DNA of 6,993 nt from Candidatus Kerfeldbacteria bacterium (GCA_903867845.1 CAIPSZ010000188.1:1-6993), one strand, 5' to 3'; shown: positions 1-5,996, numbered from the stretch's first letter. Program-made: numbers and translations. The notes: generated by a model from the letters alone, not told the origin.

Positions 1-2
1 CC

Positions 3-941
3 GGAAAAATCCTCATCTTCTATACGGTCCATGATGTAATGGATAACCTATTCGTTCGTGAGAGCATTTCGCCGGAAGACCCGACCCAATGGTCAACGCG
101 GCGCAAGGTACTGACAGATGGTGTGCATTCTACGGCCAATTACCCGCAGCCGAAACTTTTACCCAATGGTCGGATTGCGCTGTTCATTCGTTTCGGAGCC
201 TGGAATAACGCAACTGAAGCTATGACAACGTCAGCTGATCAGGGTCGCACCTGGTCGAGTCCACAACTGCTCGTAAATTTTGGTTTTGGGACTGGTATCT
301 ACGCCTTCATCGCACTCCGCGGTAACACGCTTGCTATGACCTGGAGCGAACGGAAGAAATCCGGTCAACCGACAAATCTCTACTACGCTATGAGTACTGA
401 TGGTGGGACTACATGGCGGAAGAGTAATGGGCGACGGTTAACCCTACCAATCACAATTGATCAAGTTGAAATAGTTGTAAAAAGTTTGGAACCACTCTAC
501 GCGTGGGACGTAGTCATTGATGTGAACCTTCAACCGCGGATAGTCTTCACCATCGGTAATGAGAGCCACAACCGCTTTGGGTATACTTTTCGTCGGAATG
601 GATCCTGGCGAACGGAAACCATAACCACATCTACCCTACTCTACGGTGGATCAAGTTTCTACTCTGGCGGGATCGTCATTGACCCAACTGACCCAAATCG
701 GGTAGTGCTGAGTAAAAAACGAAAGACACTTGAGCTGGAAACGTGGCATCGAACTGCGAGTGGTTGGAAGCGCGAGTCATCAATCACGACGAATTCTGGT
801 GTCGACAACTTCCGTCCACAATTCGTTGCTGGTGACAAGGGCAATCGCGTGGTCTGGAGCGCCGGTCACTACGACGGGTTACTCAACGGAGACTGGACCG
901 GGTTTGATCGCGTGAATATCCTGACGGTAAATACCAAGTAA
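3..941 (+). CDS. BNR-repeat (sialidase-fold) protein, 5' end cut by window edge
   Basis: The reading frame is open from base 3. The residues before the first ATG at 39 (GKILIFYTVHDV) look like ordinary protein and run smoothly into VRESISPEDPTQW, so the gene almost certainly begins upstream and the ATG at 39 is internal. Two textbook Asp-boxes (S-x-D-x-G-x-T-W) are present, SADQGRTW and STDGGTTW, the beta-hairpin signature of six-bladed sialidase/BNR propellers. The overall look (a 'vFY..HD' opening, a late 'VWSAGHYDG') matches the BNR_4-type family, some of which act on or bind polysaccharides outside the cell. The N-terminus is unseen, so a signal peptide cannot be judged. The catalytic residues of true sialidases cannot be assigned, so no enzyme activity is claimed. 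Sampled lines are about 47 to 53% GC against about 60% in the kinase/rpe region, which may indicate acquisition by transfer. The stop is TAA; no convincing terminator follows. Confidence 0.8.
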   Translation, partial: GKILIFYTVHDVMDNLFVRESISPEDPTQWSTRRKVLTDGVHSTANYPQPKLLPNGRIALFIRFGAWNNATEAMTTSADQGRTWSSPQLLVNFGFGTGIYAFIALRGNTLAMTWSERKKSGQPTNLYYAMSTDGGTTWRKSNGRRLTLPITIDQVEIVVKSLEPLYAWDVVIDVNLQPRIVFTIGNESHNRFGYTFRRNGSWRTETITTSTLLYGGSSFYSGGIVIDPTDPNRVVLSKKRKTLELETWHRTASGWKRESSITTNSGVDNFRPQFVAGDKGNRVVWSAGHYDGLLNGDWTGFDRVNILTVNTK

Positions 942-995
942 CGCCTAGGCGCCCAGAATAAAAACTGTCGCCCGCTTTCGTTGGATAAAATCGCT

Positions 996-1024
996 TTGAC
1001 GTGAAATCTCAATTTCGCTATCCT
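996..1024 (+). promoter_or_regulatory. Putative sigma70-type promoter, near-leaderless
   Basis: A TTGACG box (996-1001) and a TATCCT box (1019-1024) are separated by 17 bases, matching the -35/-10 consensus at 5/6 and 4/6 positions. Transcription would start at about 1031, only a few bases before the ATG at 1035, and no ribosome binding site lies between. A second -10-like box, TAAAAT (986-991), would give a leader of about 37 bases but has no good -35. This is pattern matching only. Confidence 0.5.
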
Positions 1025-1034
1025 CACCAGCAGC

Positions 1035-1550
1035 ATGTTCCTCTCAACGCATGCCCTCGCGGGCATTATCATTAGCCAGCACGTCCACAACGTACCCGAA
1101 GCTTTCGGCTTAGGGGTTTTATCGCACTACGTACTAGACATGATTCCCCATGGGGATGAAAACCTCGGCGCGTGGGTTAAGGAGAAGCTCGTCCGTCGTC
1201 TTCCCATAACCTTCCTCACGGACATGGGTTTCCTAGCACTCTTCATTGCGACGGTGCGTATTAAGAACGAATGGCCGCAACCTCACCTTGCCCTTGCTGC
1301 CATCATCGGCGCCATGCTCCCCGACCTCATCTGGAGCGGCTACGATTTGTACCGCATGTTCATCATCAAGCACTTCCCTACGGCACGCCACTACATTCAG
1401 CAGGTCACGCGGTTAGAAACATTCTTCGAGCACCACGAACGTCTCCACAAGTGGTTCCACACGCGCATTAACAAACGCGTCACGTTCAAAGTCGGCCTGG
1501 CGATGCAGGCGGTACTAGCTGGCGCCCTGCTCTACGCGTCCGTACGGTAA
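1035..1550 (+). CDS. Multi-pass membrane protein, YdjM-like putative metal-dependent hydrolase
   Basis: This 171-residue protein has several hydrophobic segments, at about 7-15, 58-76, 85-103 and 152-170. Potential metal ligands sit near the membrane segments: His6 in STHALAG, His31/Asp35/His39/Asp41 in the SHYVLDMIPHGD stretch, Asp97 in GAMLPDLIW, and a His-rich stretch EHHERLHKWFHTR at 132-144. This arrangement of an N-terminal TH, an H..LD..PH.D motif and a late HxxxxH cluster resembles the YdjM/PF04307 group of inner-membrane putative hydrolases (also related in look to the zinc-dependent phospholipase C-like membrane proteins). That family's biochemical role is poorly known, so no substrate is proposed. 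The ATG at 1035 is the first in frame, lies just after a promoter-like pair and has no Shine-Dalgarno. The gene faces a DsbA-like gene tail to tail. The gene call is firm; the family call is moderate. Confidence 0.75.
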   Translation: MFLSTHALAGIIISQHVHNVPEAFGLGVLSHYVLDMIPHGDENLGAWVKEKLVRRLPITFLTDMGFLALFIATVRIKNEWPQPHLALAAIIGAMLPDLIWSGYDLYRMFIIKHFPTARHYIQQVTRLETFFEHHERLHKWFHTRINKRVTFKVGLAMQAVLAGALLYASVR

Positions 1551-1581
1551 ACACCACCCGCGCTAGCGAGCGAGTGGCGTT
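1550..1581. terminator. Possible bidirectional terminator hairpin between convergent genes
   Basis: An imperfect inverted repeat fills the gap between two convergent genes. Bases 1550-1557 pair with 1574-1581 apart from one A-C mismatch, and after a second mismatch 1559-1561 pairs with 1570-1572 around a small loop. The T-runs are poor: TTCCTTT on the + side, and a short TGTTTA on the - side. The placement is right for a shared terminator, but the structure is weak. Confidence 0.4.
1558..1576 (+). repeat. Left arm of an exact 19-base inverted repeat
   Basis: CCGCGCTAGCGAGCGAGTG on the + strand is the exact reverse complement of bases 1904-1922. This arm lies in the intergenic gap just past the stop codon of the DsbA-like gene at 1600-2235, inside the hairpin candidate at 1550-1581. 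The match ends sharply at 19 bases on both sides. Confidence 0.8.
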
Positions 1582-1599
1582 CCTTTGTCGTAGAAATAT

Positions 1600-2235
1600 T
1601 TACTTCACCGGGCCTTGCACAGCGCCGTTCACCGCGTTTTTGATTGCACTAGAAATACCATTCGCATCGGTCATGACGCCGTTGACGAAGAACGTGGGCG
1701 TGCCCGGAACGTTCAAGGCGTTCCCGGCTTGAATGTCCGCATCCACGACCTTCTTCTTCGCCCGCGTATCCAGGCAGGCGTTGAACTTCGCGGTGTCCAA
1801 CCCAAGGTCAGTGGCGTACTGCTTCAAATCACTACTGCCGATCTTCGATTGATTTTCGAAAAGTTTATCGTGGTACGGCCAGAACTTCCCCTGGTCATTC
1901 GCGCACTCGCTCGCTAGCGCGGCGTTGTACGCATTCACGTGAATCTGGGATAGCGGGAACTGCTTGTACTCGAATCGAATACTATCGTGGTACTGCGCGA
2001 CGAGATCTTTCACCATTTGGTACGCTGCCCCGCACGCCGGGCACTGGAAGTCCGAGTACTCCTGAACCACAACTTTGGCACTGGGGTTACCGTCAACGGG
2101 CCGGGGACTTGTAATGTCTGGGTACGTTACCTTCGGGCCTCGGTGCATGTTCAAACCAACGCCAACCCCCACGCCAATGATCACCACGGCGATGATGGGG
2201 ACCCAGACGCTCCAACGGAAGGTTGATTGTGCCAT
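1600..2235 (-). CDS. DsbA-like membrane-anchored thiol oxidoreductase (CPAC active site)
   Basis: This 211-residue protein belongs to the DsbA/thioredoxin_4 group and probably forms or shuffles disulfides in proteins outside the membrane. One hydrophobic segment at about 11-28 should anchor it with the catalytic domain outside; there is no lipobox cysteine. The redox motif Cys65-Pro-Ala-Cys68 follows the beta strand VVVQEYSDFQ, and the cis-proline loop is GTP with Pro180. Two more cysteines, Cys111 (ASECAND) and Cys154 (NACLD), match positions in the two paralogs in this window and could form a second disulfide. CPAC differs from the CPYC of those paralogs, so its redox potential may differ. 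The ATG is 6 bases after the lgt stop, which suggests co-transcription, although a promoter-like sequence also lies inside the lgt end. It is the last gene of the DsbA-lgt-DsbA set. Confidence 0.93.
   Translation of the reverse strand: MAQSTFRWSVWVPIIAVVIIGVGVGVGLNMHRGPKVTYPDITSPRPVDGNPSAKVVVQEYSDFQCPACGAAYQMVKDLVAQYHDSIRFEYKQFPLSQIHVNAYNAALASECANDQGKFWPYHDKLFENQSKIGSSDLKQYATDLGLDTAKFNACLDTRAKKKVVDADIQAGNALNVPGTPTFFVNGVMTDANGISSAIKNAVNGAVQGPVK
1904..1922 (-). repeat. Right arm of an exact 19-base inverted repeat, inside the DsbA-like gene
   Basis: On the - strand these bases read CCGCGCTAGCGAGCGAGTG, within codons for residues AALASEC that include Cys111 of the DsbA-like protein. The partner arm (1558-1576) lies beyond the stop codon of the same gene in opposite orientation, so one mRNA would carry two perfectly complementary 19-base segments. 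Confidence 0.8.
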
Positions 2236-2241
2236 ATAGGA

Positions 2242-3033
2242 TTATTGTACCGGTCGTTGCCGGCGCGTAAAGAGGAGAGCGAGCCCTGCGGCGATGAGCA
2301 TGAGGCTAAAGACCTGTGCGTTGGTGAGTGCGCCGACCATGGGTTGGTCCAGGCGGAAGAAATCCAGACCAAAGCGCAGGAGGGGTGACAGGATGAGGTA
2401 CGCCGCCACGACGTCGCCTTGTCGCCGTCCTTGCCAGTGCCAGAGGAGTAGCAGGAGGGCGAGGACGACCGCGTTGCCGAGTGATTCGTAGAGGAATAGC
2501 GGATGGAAGGTTGGACTACTCGCTACCGTCGCAAGACGATGGCTAGAATCAATGGGAATTGCCCAGGGAAGAGTGGTGGCGCGTCCGTAGAGCTCCTGGT
2601 TGAACCAATTCCCCCACCGCCCAATTACTTGCCCGAGCGCCAAGGCGGGCATGGCAATATCGAGCAGGAGGAGGAAGGCGTGGTGGCGCCAACGGCAGAA
2701 TATCCAGACCGCCAGAATACCGCCAGCCAGCACGCCATGAAACGCTAAGCCGCCTCGCCAGAACTGCGCAATTTCCCCCAGGTGGTACTGGTAGTATGAC
2801 CACTCATCAAACACGTGTACGATGCGTGCGCCGAGAACCGCCAGGATCGTGGCGATGAGACCAAGGTCAAGGATATGCTCTGGTGCTACCCGCGACTGCT
2901 TGGCGAGCCACTGTGCGAGGAGCAGGCCACCGAGGAGCGCGACTGCCATGAGGACCCCGTACCACCGCACGTCTAATGAACCGACGTGGAAGAGGATGGG
3001 TGGCGGTGGTGCGTGGGTAAGCCACCCAAACAT
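2242..3033 (-). CDS. lgt: Prolipoprotein diacylglyceryl transferase
   Basis: Lgt moves a diacylglyceryl group from phosphatidylglycerol to the lipobox cysteine of prolipoproteins in the cytoplasmic membrane, the first step of lipoprotein maturation. From the ATG at 3033 the protein has 263 residues, slightly shorter than the E. coli enzyme but within the family range, with about seven hydrophobic segments. Visible hallmarks are the Lgt signature GRWGNWFNQELYG (about 138-150), the essential-His motif GGLAFHG (His99), the HPLFLYES loop (about 177-184) and a late Arg in LRFGLDFFR (Arg220). An in-frame TTG two codons upstream is possible, but the ATG is preferred. It sits 10 bases after one DsbA-like gene and 6 before another, so all three are probably one transcript. 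No lipobox protein is encoded in the window, so its substrates lie elsewhere. Confidence 0.97.
   Translation of the reverse strand: MFGWLTHAPPPPILFHVGSLDVRWYGVLMAVALLGGLLLAQWLAKQSRVAPEHILDLGLIATILAVLGARIVHVFDEWSYYQYHLGEIAQFWRGGLAFHGVLAGGILAVWIFCRWRHHAFLLLLDIAMPALALGQVIGRWGNWFNQELYGRATTLPWAIPIDSSHRLATVASSPTFHPLFLYESLGNAVVLALLLLLWHWQGRRQGDVVAAYLILSPLLRFGLDFFRLDQPMVGALTNAQVFSLMLIAAGLALLFTRRQRPVQ
2244..2271 (-). promoter_or_regulatory. Putative internal promoter for the last DsbA-like gene
   Basis: Read on the - strand, TTTACG (2266-2271) and TACAAT (2244-2249) are 16 bases apart, with 4/6 and 5/6 matches to the -35/-10 consensus. The -10 box ends 8 bases before the ATG at 2235, so a transcript from here would be leaderless or nearly so. 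The site overlaps the last codons of lgt, so chance similarity is possible. Confidence 0.4.
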
Positions 3034-3043
3034 GTGCAAGCGT

Positions 3044-3841
3044 TTAGGCCTTAGCGAGTTCCTGGTCGATAAGTCCCTTCAGCGTGTCGTAACTCTGCGC
3101 GCCCTGAATGGCGATTCCGTCGACGAACGTCGTTGGGGTTCCGGTCACGCCGACGGTATCACCGTACTTCTGGTCTGCTGCAATCTTCGCCGCAGTCTGG
3201 CTGTTGTCCAAGCACGTGTTGAACTTCGTCGTGTTTAACCCCAGGTCTTTCGCCCACTGCTTGAAGTTATCATTCGAGAGTGTTGCCTGGTTGGCGAAGA
3301 GCTTGTCATGCATTTGCCAGTACTTCCCTTGGGCACCCGCGCATTCTGCAGTCTCCGCCGCCTTCTGGGCAAAAGGGTGGATGCTGGTGAGCGGGTAGTT
3401 CTTGTACACGAGTCGAATCTTACTCCCGTAGTCAGTCATCATCTGGTTGACGCTCGTTTCAAACTGACCACAGTACGGGCATTGGTAATCCGAGAATTCC
3501 ACGACCGTGACCTTCGCGTTTTTATTTCCGGTAATCCAGTCAGTCTTCGGGTCAATCGCAATGTTTACCGGTGCCGCTGGCGCTGCATTGGTGTTCGCTG
3601 CAGCGACCGCCGTATTCGTATTGGTAACTGCGGCTTTTTGCGTGGTGCCACCATCAACGGCATTGCGATACGCGGTGAAGGACAGGATGAAGCCGAGCAA
3701 GCTAATCAAGCTCACCCCGACCATGATGCCAAGGGCAAACGTCATTTTTGGTGGGGCATTGAAAATGCTGCCCATGCCACTACTCGTCGGTGGGGTTTGC
3801 CAGCTCTGGGGCGTCGGGTTTACGGGTTGCGGGGTGTCCAT
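3044..3841 (-). CDS. DsbA-like membrane-anchored thiol oxidoreductase (CPYC active site)
   Basis: This is a 265-residue protein of the DsbA/thioredoxin_4 group. A Pro/Thr/Ser-rich cytoplasmic N-terminus (1-31) is followed by one membrane segment (about 34-57) and an Asn/Thr/Ala linker (about 65-92), with the thioredoxin-fold domain from about residue 95 expected outside the membrane. The active site is Cys121-Pro-Tyr-Cys124 after VVEFSDYQ, and the cis-proline is Pro236 in VTGTPTTF. Extra cysteines Cys167 (AECAGAQ) and Cys210 (NTCLD) match the paralogs. It appears to be the first gene of a set with lgt and a second DsbA-like gene; the stop is 10 bases before the lgt ATG. A promoter-like pair lies in the 63-base gap upstream. 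No electron-accepting partner such as DsbB or VKOR is nearby, so an oxidase rather than isomerase role is assumed only from the fold. Confidence 0.94.
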   Translation of the reverse strand: MDTPQPVNPTPQSWQTPPTSSGMGSIFNAPPKMTFALGIMVGVSLISLLGFILSFTAYRNAVDGGTTQKAAVTNTNTAVAAANTNAAPAAPVNIAIDPKTDWITGNKNAKVTVVEFSDYQCPYCGQFETSVNQMMTDYGSKIRLVYKNYPLTSIHPFAQKAAETAECAGAQGKYWQMHDKLFANQATLSNDNFKQWAKDLGLNTTKFNTCLDNSQTAAKIAADQKYGDTVGVTGTPTTFVDGIAIQGAQSYDTLKGLIDQELAKA

Positions 3842-3872
3842 ACACGTGTGAGGTCAAGAGCGATATGGGCGT

Positions 3873-3901
3873 ATTCTACTACACCCTGTAGAACCTTGCA
3901 A
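3873..3901 (-). promoter_or_regulatory. Putative promoter of the DsbA-lgt-DsbA set
   Basis: On the - strand TTGCAA (3896-3901) and TAGAAT (3873-3878) are exactly 17 bases apart, matching the -35/-10 consensus at 4/6 and 5/6 positions. The predicted leader is about 25 bases and contains no Shine-Dalgarno. The pair fills the gap after the kinase stop codon, where a new transcription unit would be expected to begin. Confidence 0.5.
3874..3893. repeat. Small inverted repeat across the promoter, possible operator
   Basis: TTCTAC and GTAGAA flank an 8-base centre, giving a 20-base inverted repeat with half-sites spaced like a dimeric repressor site. It overlaps the -10 box and the spacer of the putative promoter for the DsbA-lgt-DsbA set. 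Six-base arms arise by chance fairly often, so this is only a candidate. Confidence 0.3.
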
Positions 3902-3904
3902 ATG

Positions 3905-4879
3905 CTAGGGTAAACGTAGCTTCATCACCTTCATCAACAGTGTTTTTGGCGCGTGCTGGGTAACCAAACCATGCTTCGCACCCAACTGCTGGACCTCTCC
4001 AGCGCTGTTCATGGAACCTAGACGCAGCGCCTCCTGAATATTCCCTGGATGTTTGATGAGGGACGCAACGAACCCAGAACCAAATGCATCCCCCGCCCCG
4101 GTTGTATCAACCGCCTTCACCGGCTTGATATGGACGCGCCACGATCCCGTGGCATTGAAGGCGTACGAGCCCTTGGCGCCATCGGTAATGACCACGGTTC
4201 CCTTGCGCCAGGAGGCAACGCGCGTCCAGAGGCGTGGTCCGTGGGTGTGGAAGAGCAGCTCAGCTTCTTCACGATTGAGCAGTAGGACGTCCGCCTTGCG
4301 CAGTAACGCGAGCGTCGCGGGCTGGCGCAGCTCATCTTTCCCAGGATTCAGCGCGACCTGCGCTTTGCTCGTGGCCGCGTGCTGCAAAATCCGACGAAGG
4401 AATCGGATGTTCCCACCCAGCGAGCAGACGTAGTACCAACGCGCTTTGAGTTTCTTCCACGGAATGGTCTGCTCGGTGAAGTGCGCGCTCGCACCGCGCG
4501 CCACCAGGGCCGAGCGCTCGCCATTCTTGCTCAGGAAAAGTGCCGAGAATGCCGTTGGATGTACGTGGTCGCGCATGACGAACCGTGGATCAACCCGGTA
4601 TGCACGCAGGATGCGAACGACCTCATCGCCCGCTGCATCCATGCCCACACGACACACGCATGCCGTGCGCAAGCCTTGCCGTCGAAAGGTAACCGCAGTG
4701 TTCGTCGCCCCGCCACCCACCTCGGTGAGCACTTCATCCAGCTCAACCTTCGAGCCAAAGGCAAATTCCTCGGATGCTCCTGTGGGCGAACGCCGATCGC
4801 GGACAACGCGGAATGCTGAACTTCGCAGGTAGACATCCTGCGTCGCGCTACCAAGAGTGATGACATCGAAGCGTGGCAT
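3905..4879 (-). CDS. PfkB-family carbohydrate kinase
   Basis: This 324-residue kinase of the ribokinase/PfkB family phosphorylates a sugar or nucleoside hydroxyl with ATP in the cytosol. Family marks are all present: the N-terminal strand DVITLGSATQD, the substrate-side glycine motif VGGGATNTAV (about 54-63), the NREE motif (202-205) that helps hold Mg-phosphate, a VVITDGAKGSYAF strand-turn, and the second PfkB signature DTTGAGDAFGSGF (258-270) with the anion hole GAGD and catalytic base Asp264. The long insert between the first strand and GGGATN, containing FAFGSKVELDEV, resembles a subfamily common in Patescibacteria whose substrate I cannot name. Its start lies 7 bases past the rpe stop and it is third after rpiB and rpe, so a pentose or related sugar is a reasonable but unproven substrate. 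No Shine-Dalgarno precedes the ATG. Confidence 0.92.
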   Translation of the reverse strand: MPRFDVITLGSATQDVYLRSSAFRVVRDRRSPTGASEEFAFGSKVELDEVLTEVGGGATNTAVTFRRQGLRTACVCRVGMDAAGDEVVRILRAYRVDPRFVMRDHVHPTAFSALFLSKNGERSALVARGASAHFTEQTIPWKKLKARWYYVCSLGGNIRFLRRILQHAATSKAQVALNPGKDELRQPATLALLRKADVLLLNREEAELLFHTHGPRLWTRVASWRKGTVVITDGAKGSYAFNATGSWRVHIKPVKAVDTTGAGDAFGSGFVASLIKHPGNIQEALRLGSMNSAGEVQQLGAKHGLVTQHAPKTLLMKVMKLRLP

Positions 4880-4886
4880 AGGAAAT

Positions 4887-5510
4887 TTAGAGTAAGCGGA
4901 GTTTTTCGAGAGTAACGATTGGGTTCGCGCTCATCCAGAGTGCGGATCCGACGCACGCACGCATGACACCGAGATTGTGGAGTGTGGTAAGGTTCTTTTC
5001 CGTAACGCCACCATCAATGGCAAGAGGCATGGCGGGAAAAGCTTGGTGGAACTCCGCAATTGCTTTCTCAACCTCCGGATTGTACGGATTCCCCTGTGCA
5101 CCAGGCGTCACGCCCATGAACATTACCTCGTCCACCAGGTCCAGGTATGGCTGGACATCCTCCATCGACGTGCCAGGATTCAATGCGACGCCAACGTCGC
5201 AATCCAAGTCTCGGCACTGGGCAATGAAACGCTCGACATCGCCTTCTGCCTCAATGTGAAAAATCGCCTTCGTGGCCCCCAAGTGTGCCCAGTCTGCAAT
5301 GAACCGATCTGGCCGCTGGACCATGAGGTGCACTTCGAAGGCGGTAAGTGGCCGGAAGTCGTCGAGCGCGCGCGGGAGTACGGTAACCGTCGGGATGAAC
5401 TTTCCATCCCCCACATCGATCTGTAGTAAATCCGTGCCGCTCTCGATGAGCGAAACTTTTCGCTTGAGTTCTTCGGGGTCGGTTTCAAGGATTGCCGGCG
5501 TAATGATCAT
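4887..5510 (-). CDS. rpe: Ribulose-phosphate 3-epimerase, divergent active site
   Basis: The product is a 207-residue TIM-barrel protein of the Rpe family, which interconverts ribulose-5-phosphate and xylulose-5-phosphate. Family features are the start MIITPAIL, the IDVGDGKFIP strand, EVHLMV (His61), FHIEAE, ALNPGTS, LDLVDEVMFM and AIDGGV (Asp166). Both acid/base aspartates are kept (Asp32 and Asp166). Three usual features are changed: the His that normally precedes the first Asp by two residues is Gln30, the Ser of PSIL is Ala6, and the usual NPGFGGQ loop reads TPGAQGN. The ATG at 5510 is preferred over an in-frame TTG at 5531 because it gives the normal family N-terminus and avoids overlap with rpiB, leaving a 4-base gap. 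It is probably co-transcribed with rpiB and the kinase. Activity on a different sugar phosphate is possible. Confidence 0.9.
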   Translation of the reverse strand: MIITPAILETDPEELKRKVSLIESGTDLLQIDVGDGKFIPTVTVLPRALDDFRPLTAFEVHLMVQRPDRFIADWAHLGATKAIFHIEAEGDVERFIAQCRDLDCDVGVALNPGTSMEDVQPYLDLVDEVMFMGVTPGAQGNPYNPEVEKAIAEFHQAFPAMPLAIDGGVTEKNLTTLHNLGVMRACVGSALWMSANPIVTLEKLRLL

Positions 5511-5514
5511 ACTT

Positions 5515-5961
5515 TTACGCGTGGTGTTCAATGCGGGCGATTTCCCCTAATCGCCGTCGGTAGCGTGGAATACGCTTGAAAGACGTGCCAAGCCATGTTG
5601 CGAGAATCTTTTCCGCCACTGCTCGTGTGACGAAGTTTGCCGGTAGTACGAGAATGTTCACGTCCTCTTCCTGGCGTGCGCGAAACGCAATTTTTGGATG
5701 CCAGGCGTTCACCGCCCGAATCCCGGAAAATTTGTTCGCCACCAGTGACATGCCCACGCCGCTGCCACAGATGAGAATGCCGCGGCTCTCTGACGTCCGG
5801 CGCACGCGCTTCGCGACTTCCGCAGCAATAATAGGGTAGTCGTCATCCTTGGTGAATCGTTCCGGGCCAATGTCAACTACCGCAAGGCCCTGGCTTAGCA
5901 GCCCACGTTTCACGTACTCTTTGAGTGCGTACCCGCCGTGATCAGCGCCCAAGACAAGCAT
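5515..5961 (-). CDS. rpiB: Ribose-5-phosphate isomerase B family protein
   Basis: This is a 148-residue RpiB/LacAB-fold protein, the usual length. RpiB converts ribose-5-phosphate to ribulose-5-phosphate. Seen are the N-terminal GADHGGYALK with Asp7-His8, DDDYPIIA, the catalytic-cysteine motif GILICGSGVGMSLVANK (Cys65) and GIRAV, plus a basic C-terminal RIPRYRRRLGEI that fits the phosphate-binding arginines. The motif usually written AR-x-HN-D-x-N, whose His assists sugar ring opening in E. coli RpiB (His99), reads ARQEEDVN here, so the His-Asn pair is replaced by Glu98-Glu99. The protein may therefore be a divergent RpiB or act on another aldose phosphate. It starts the rpiB-rpe-kinase set, 4 bases ahead of rpe, and has an extended -10 promoter directly before its ATG. 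Confidence 0.9.
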   Translation of the reverse strand: MLVLGADHGGYALKEYVKRGLLSQGLAVVDIGPERFTKDDDYPIIAAEVAKRVRRTSESRGILICGSGVGMSLVANKFSGIRAVNAWHPKIAFRARQEEDVNILVLPANFVTRAVAEKILATWLGTSFKRIPRYRRRLGEIARIEHHA

Positions 5962-5967
5962 GCGAGG

Positions 5968-5976
5968 AGTATACCA
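5968..5976 (-). promoter_or_regulatory. Extended -10 promoter of rpiB, likely leaderless
   Basis: The - strand reads TGGTATACT, an extended -10 (TGn plus TATACT, 5/6 match). It ends 6 bases before the ATG at 5961, so transcription should begin at or next to the A of the start codon. No good -35 was found, as is usual for extended -10 sites. The six intervening bases are CCTCGC and contain no ribosome binding site. Confidence 0.55.
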
Positions 5977-5996
5977 TGGCGAAGTGAGTTTCGCGT

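Noticed and set aside
39..41. ATG at 39 as the true start of the BNR gene
   Set aside because: The frame stays open to the window edge and the upstream residues fit the protein family, so this Met is probably internal.
942..951. Perfect 10-base palindrome CGCCTAGGCG right after the BNR gene stop codon
   Set aside because: It has no room for a loop and no T-run follows, so it is not a credible terminator; a lone 10-base palindrome is not significant.
3034..3039. TTG start for lgt, two codons upstream of the ATG
   Set aside because: There is no supporting signal; the ATG at 3033 gives an ordinary Lgt N-terminus.
3308..3913. 201-codon open frame on the + strand, antisense to the DsbA-like gene
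   Set aside because: Its product has no recognisable domain, and the opposite strand has a clear DsbA with active site and conserved cysteines; the long frame is a by-product of GC-rich coding.
5511..5531. TTG start for rpe, overlapping the end of rpiB
   Set aside because: The ATG at 5510 yields the family-typical MIITPAIL start and a clean 4-base gap; the extra residues (MNTTRKS) look like read-back into rpiB.
5979..5994. Small hairpin GCGAA-6-TTCGC just past the stop of the DsbA-like gene
   Set aside because: It has only five pairs and no T-tract on the - strand, so it is not called a terminator.
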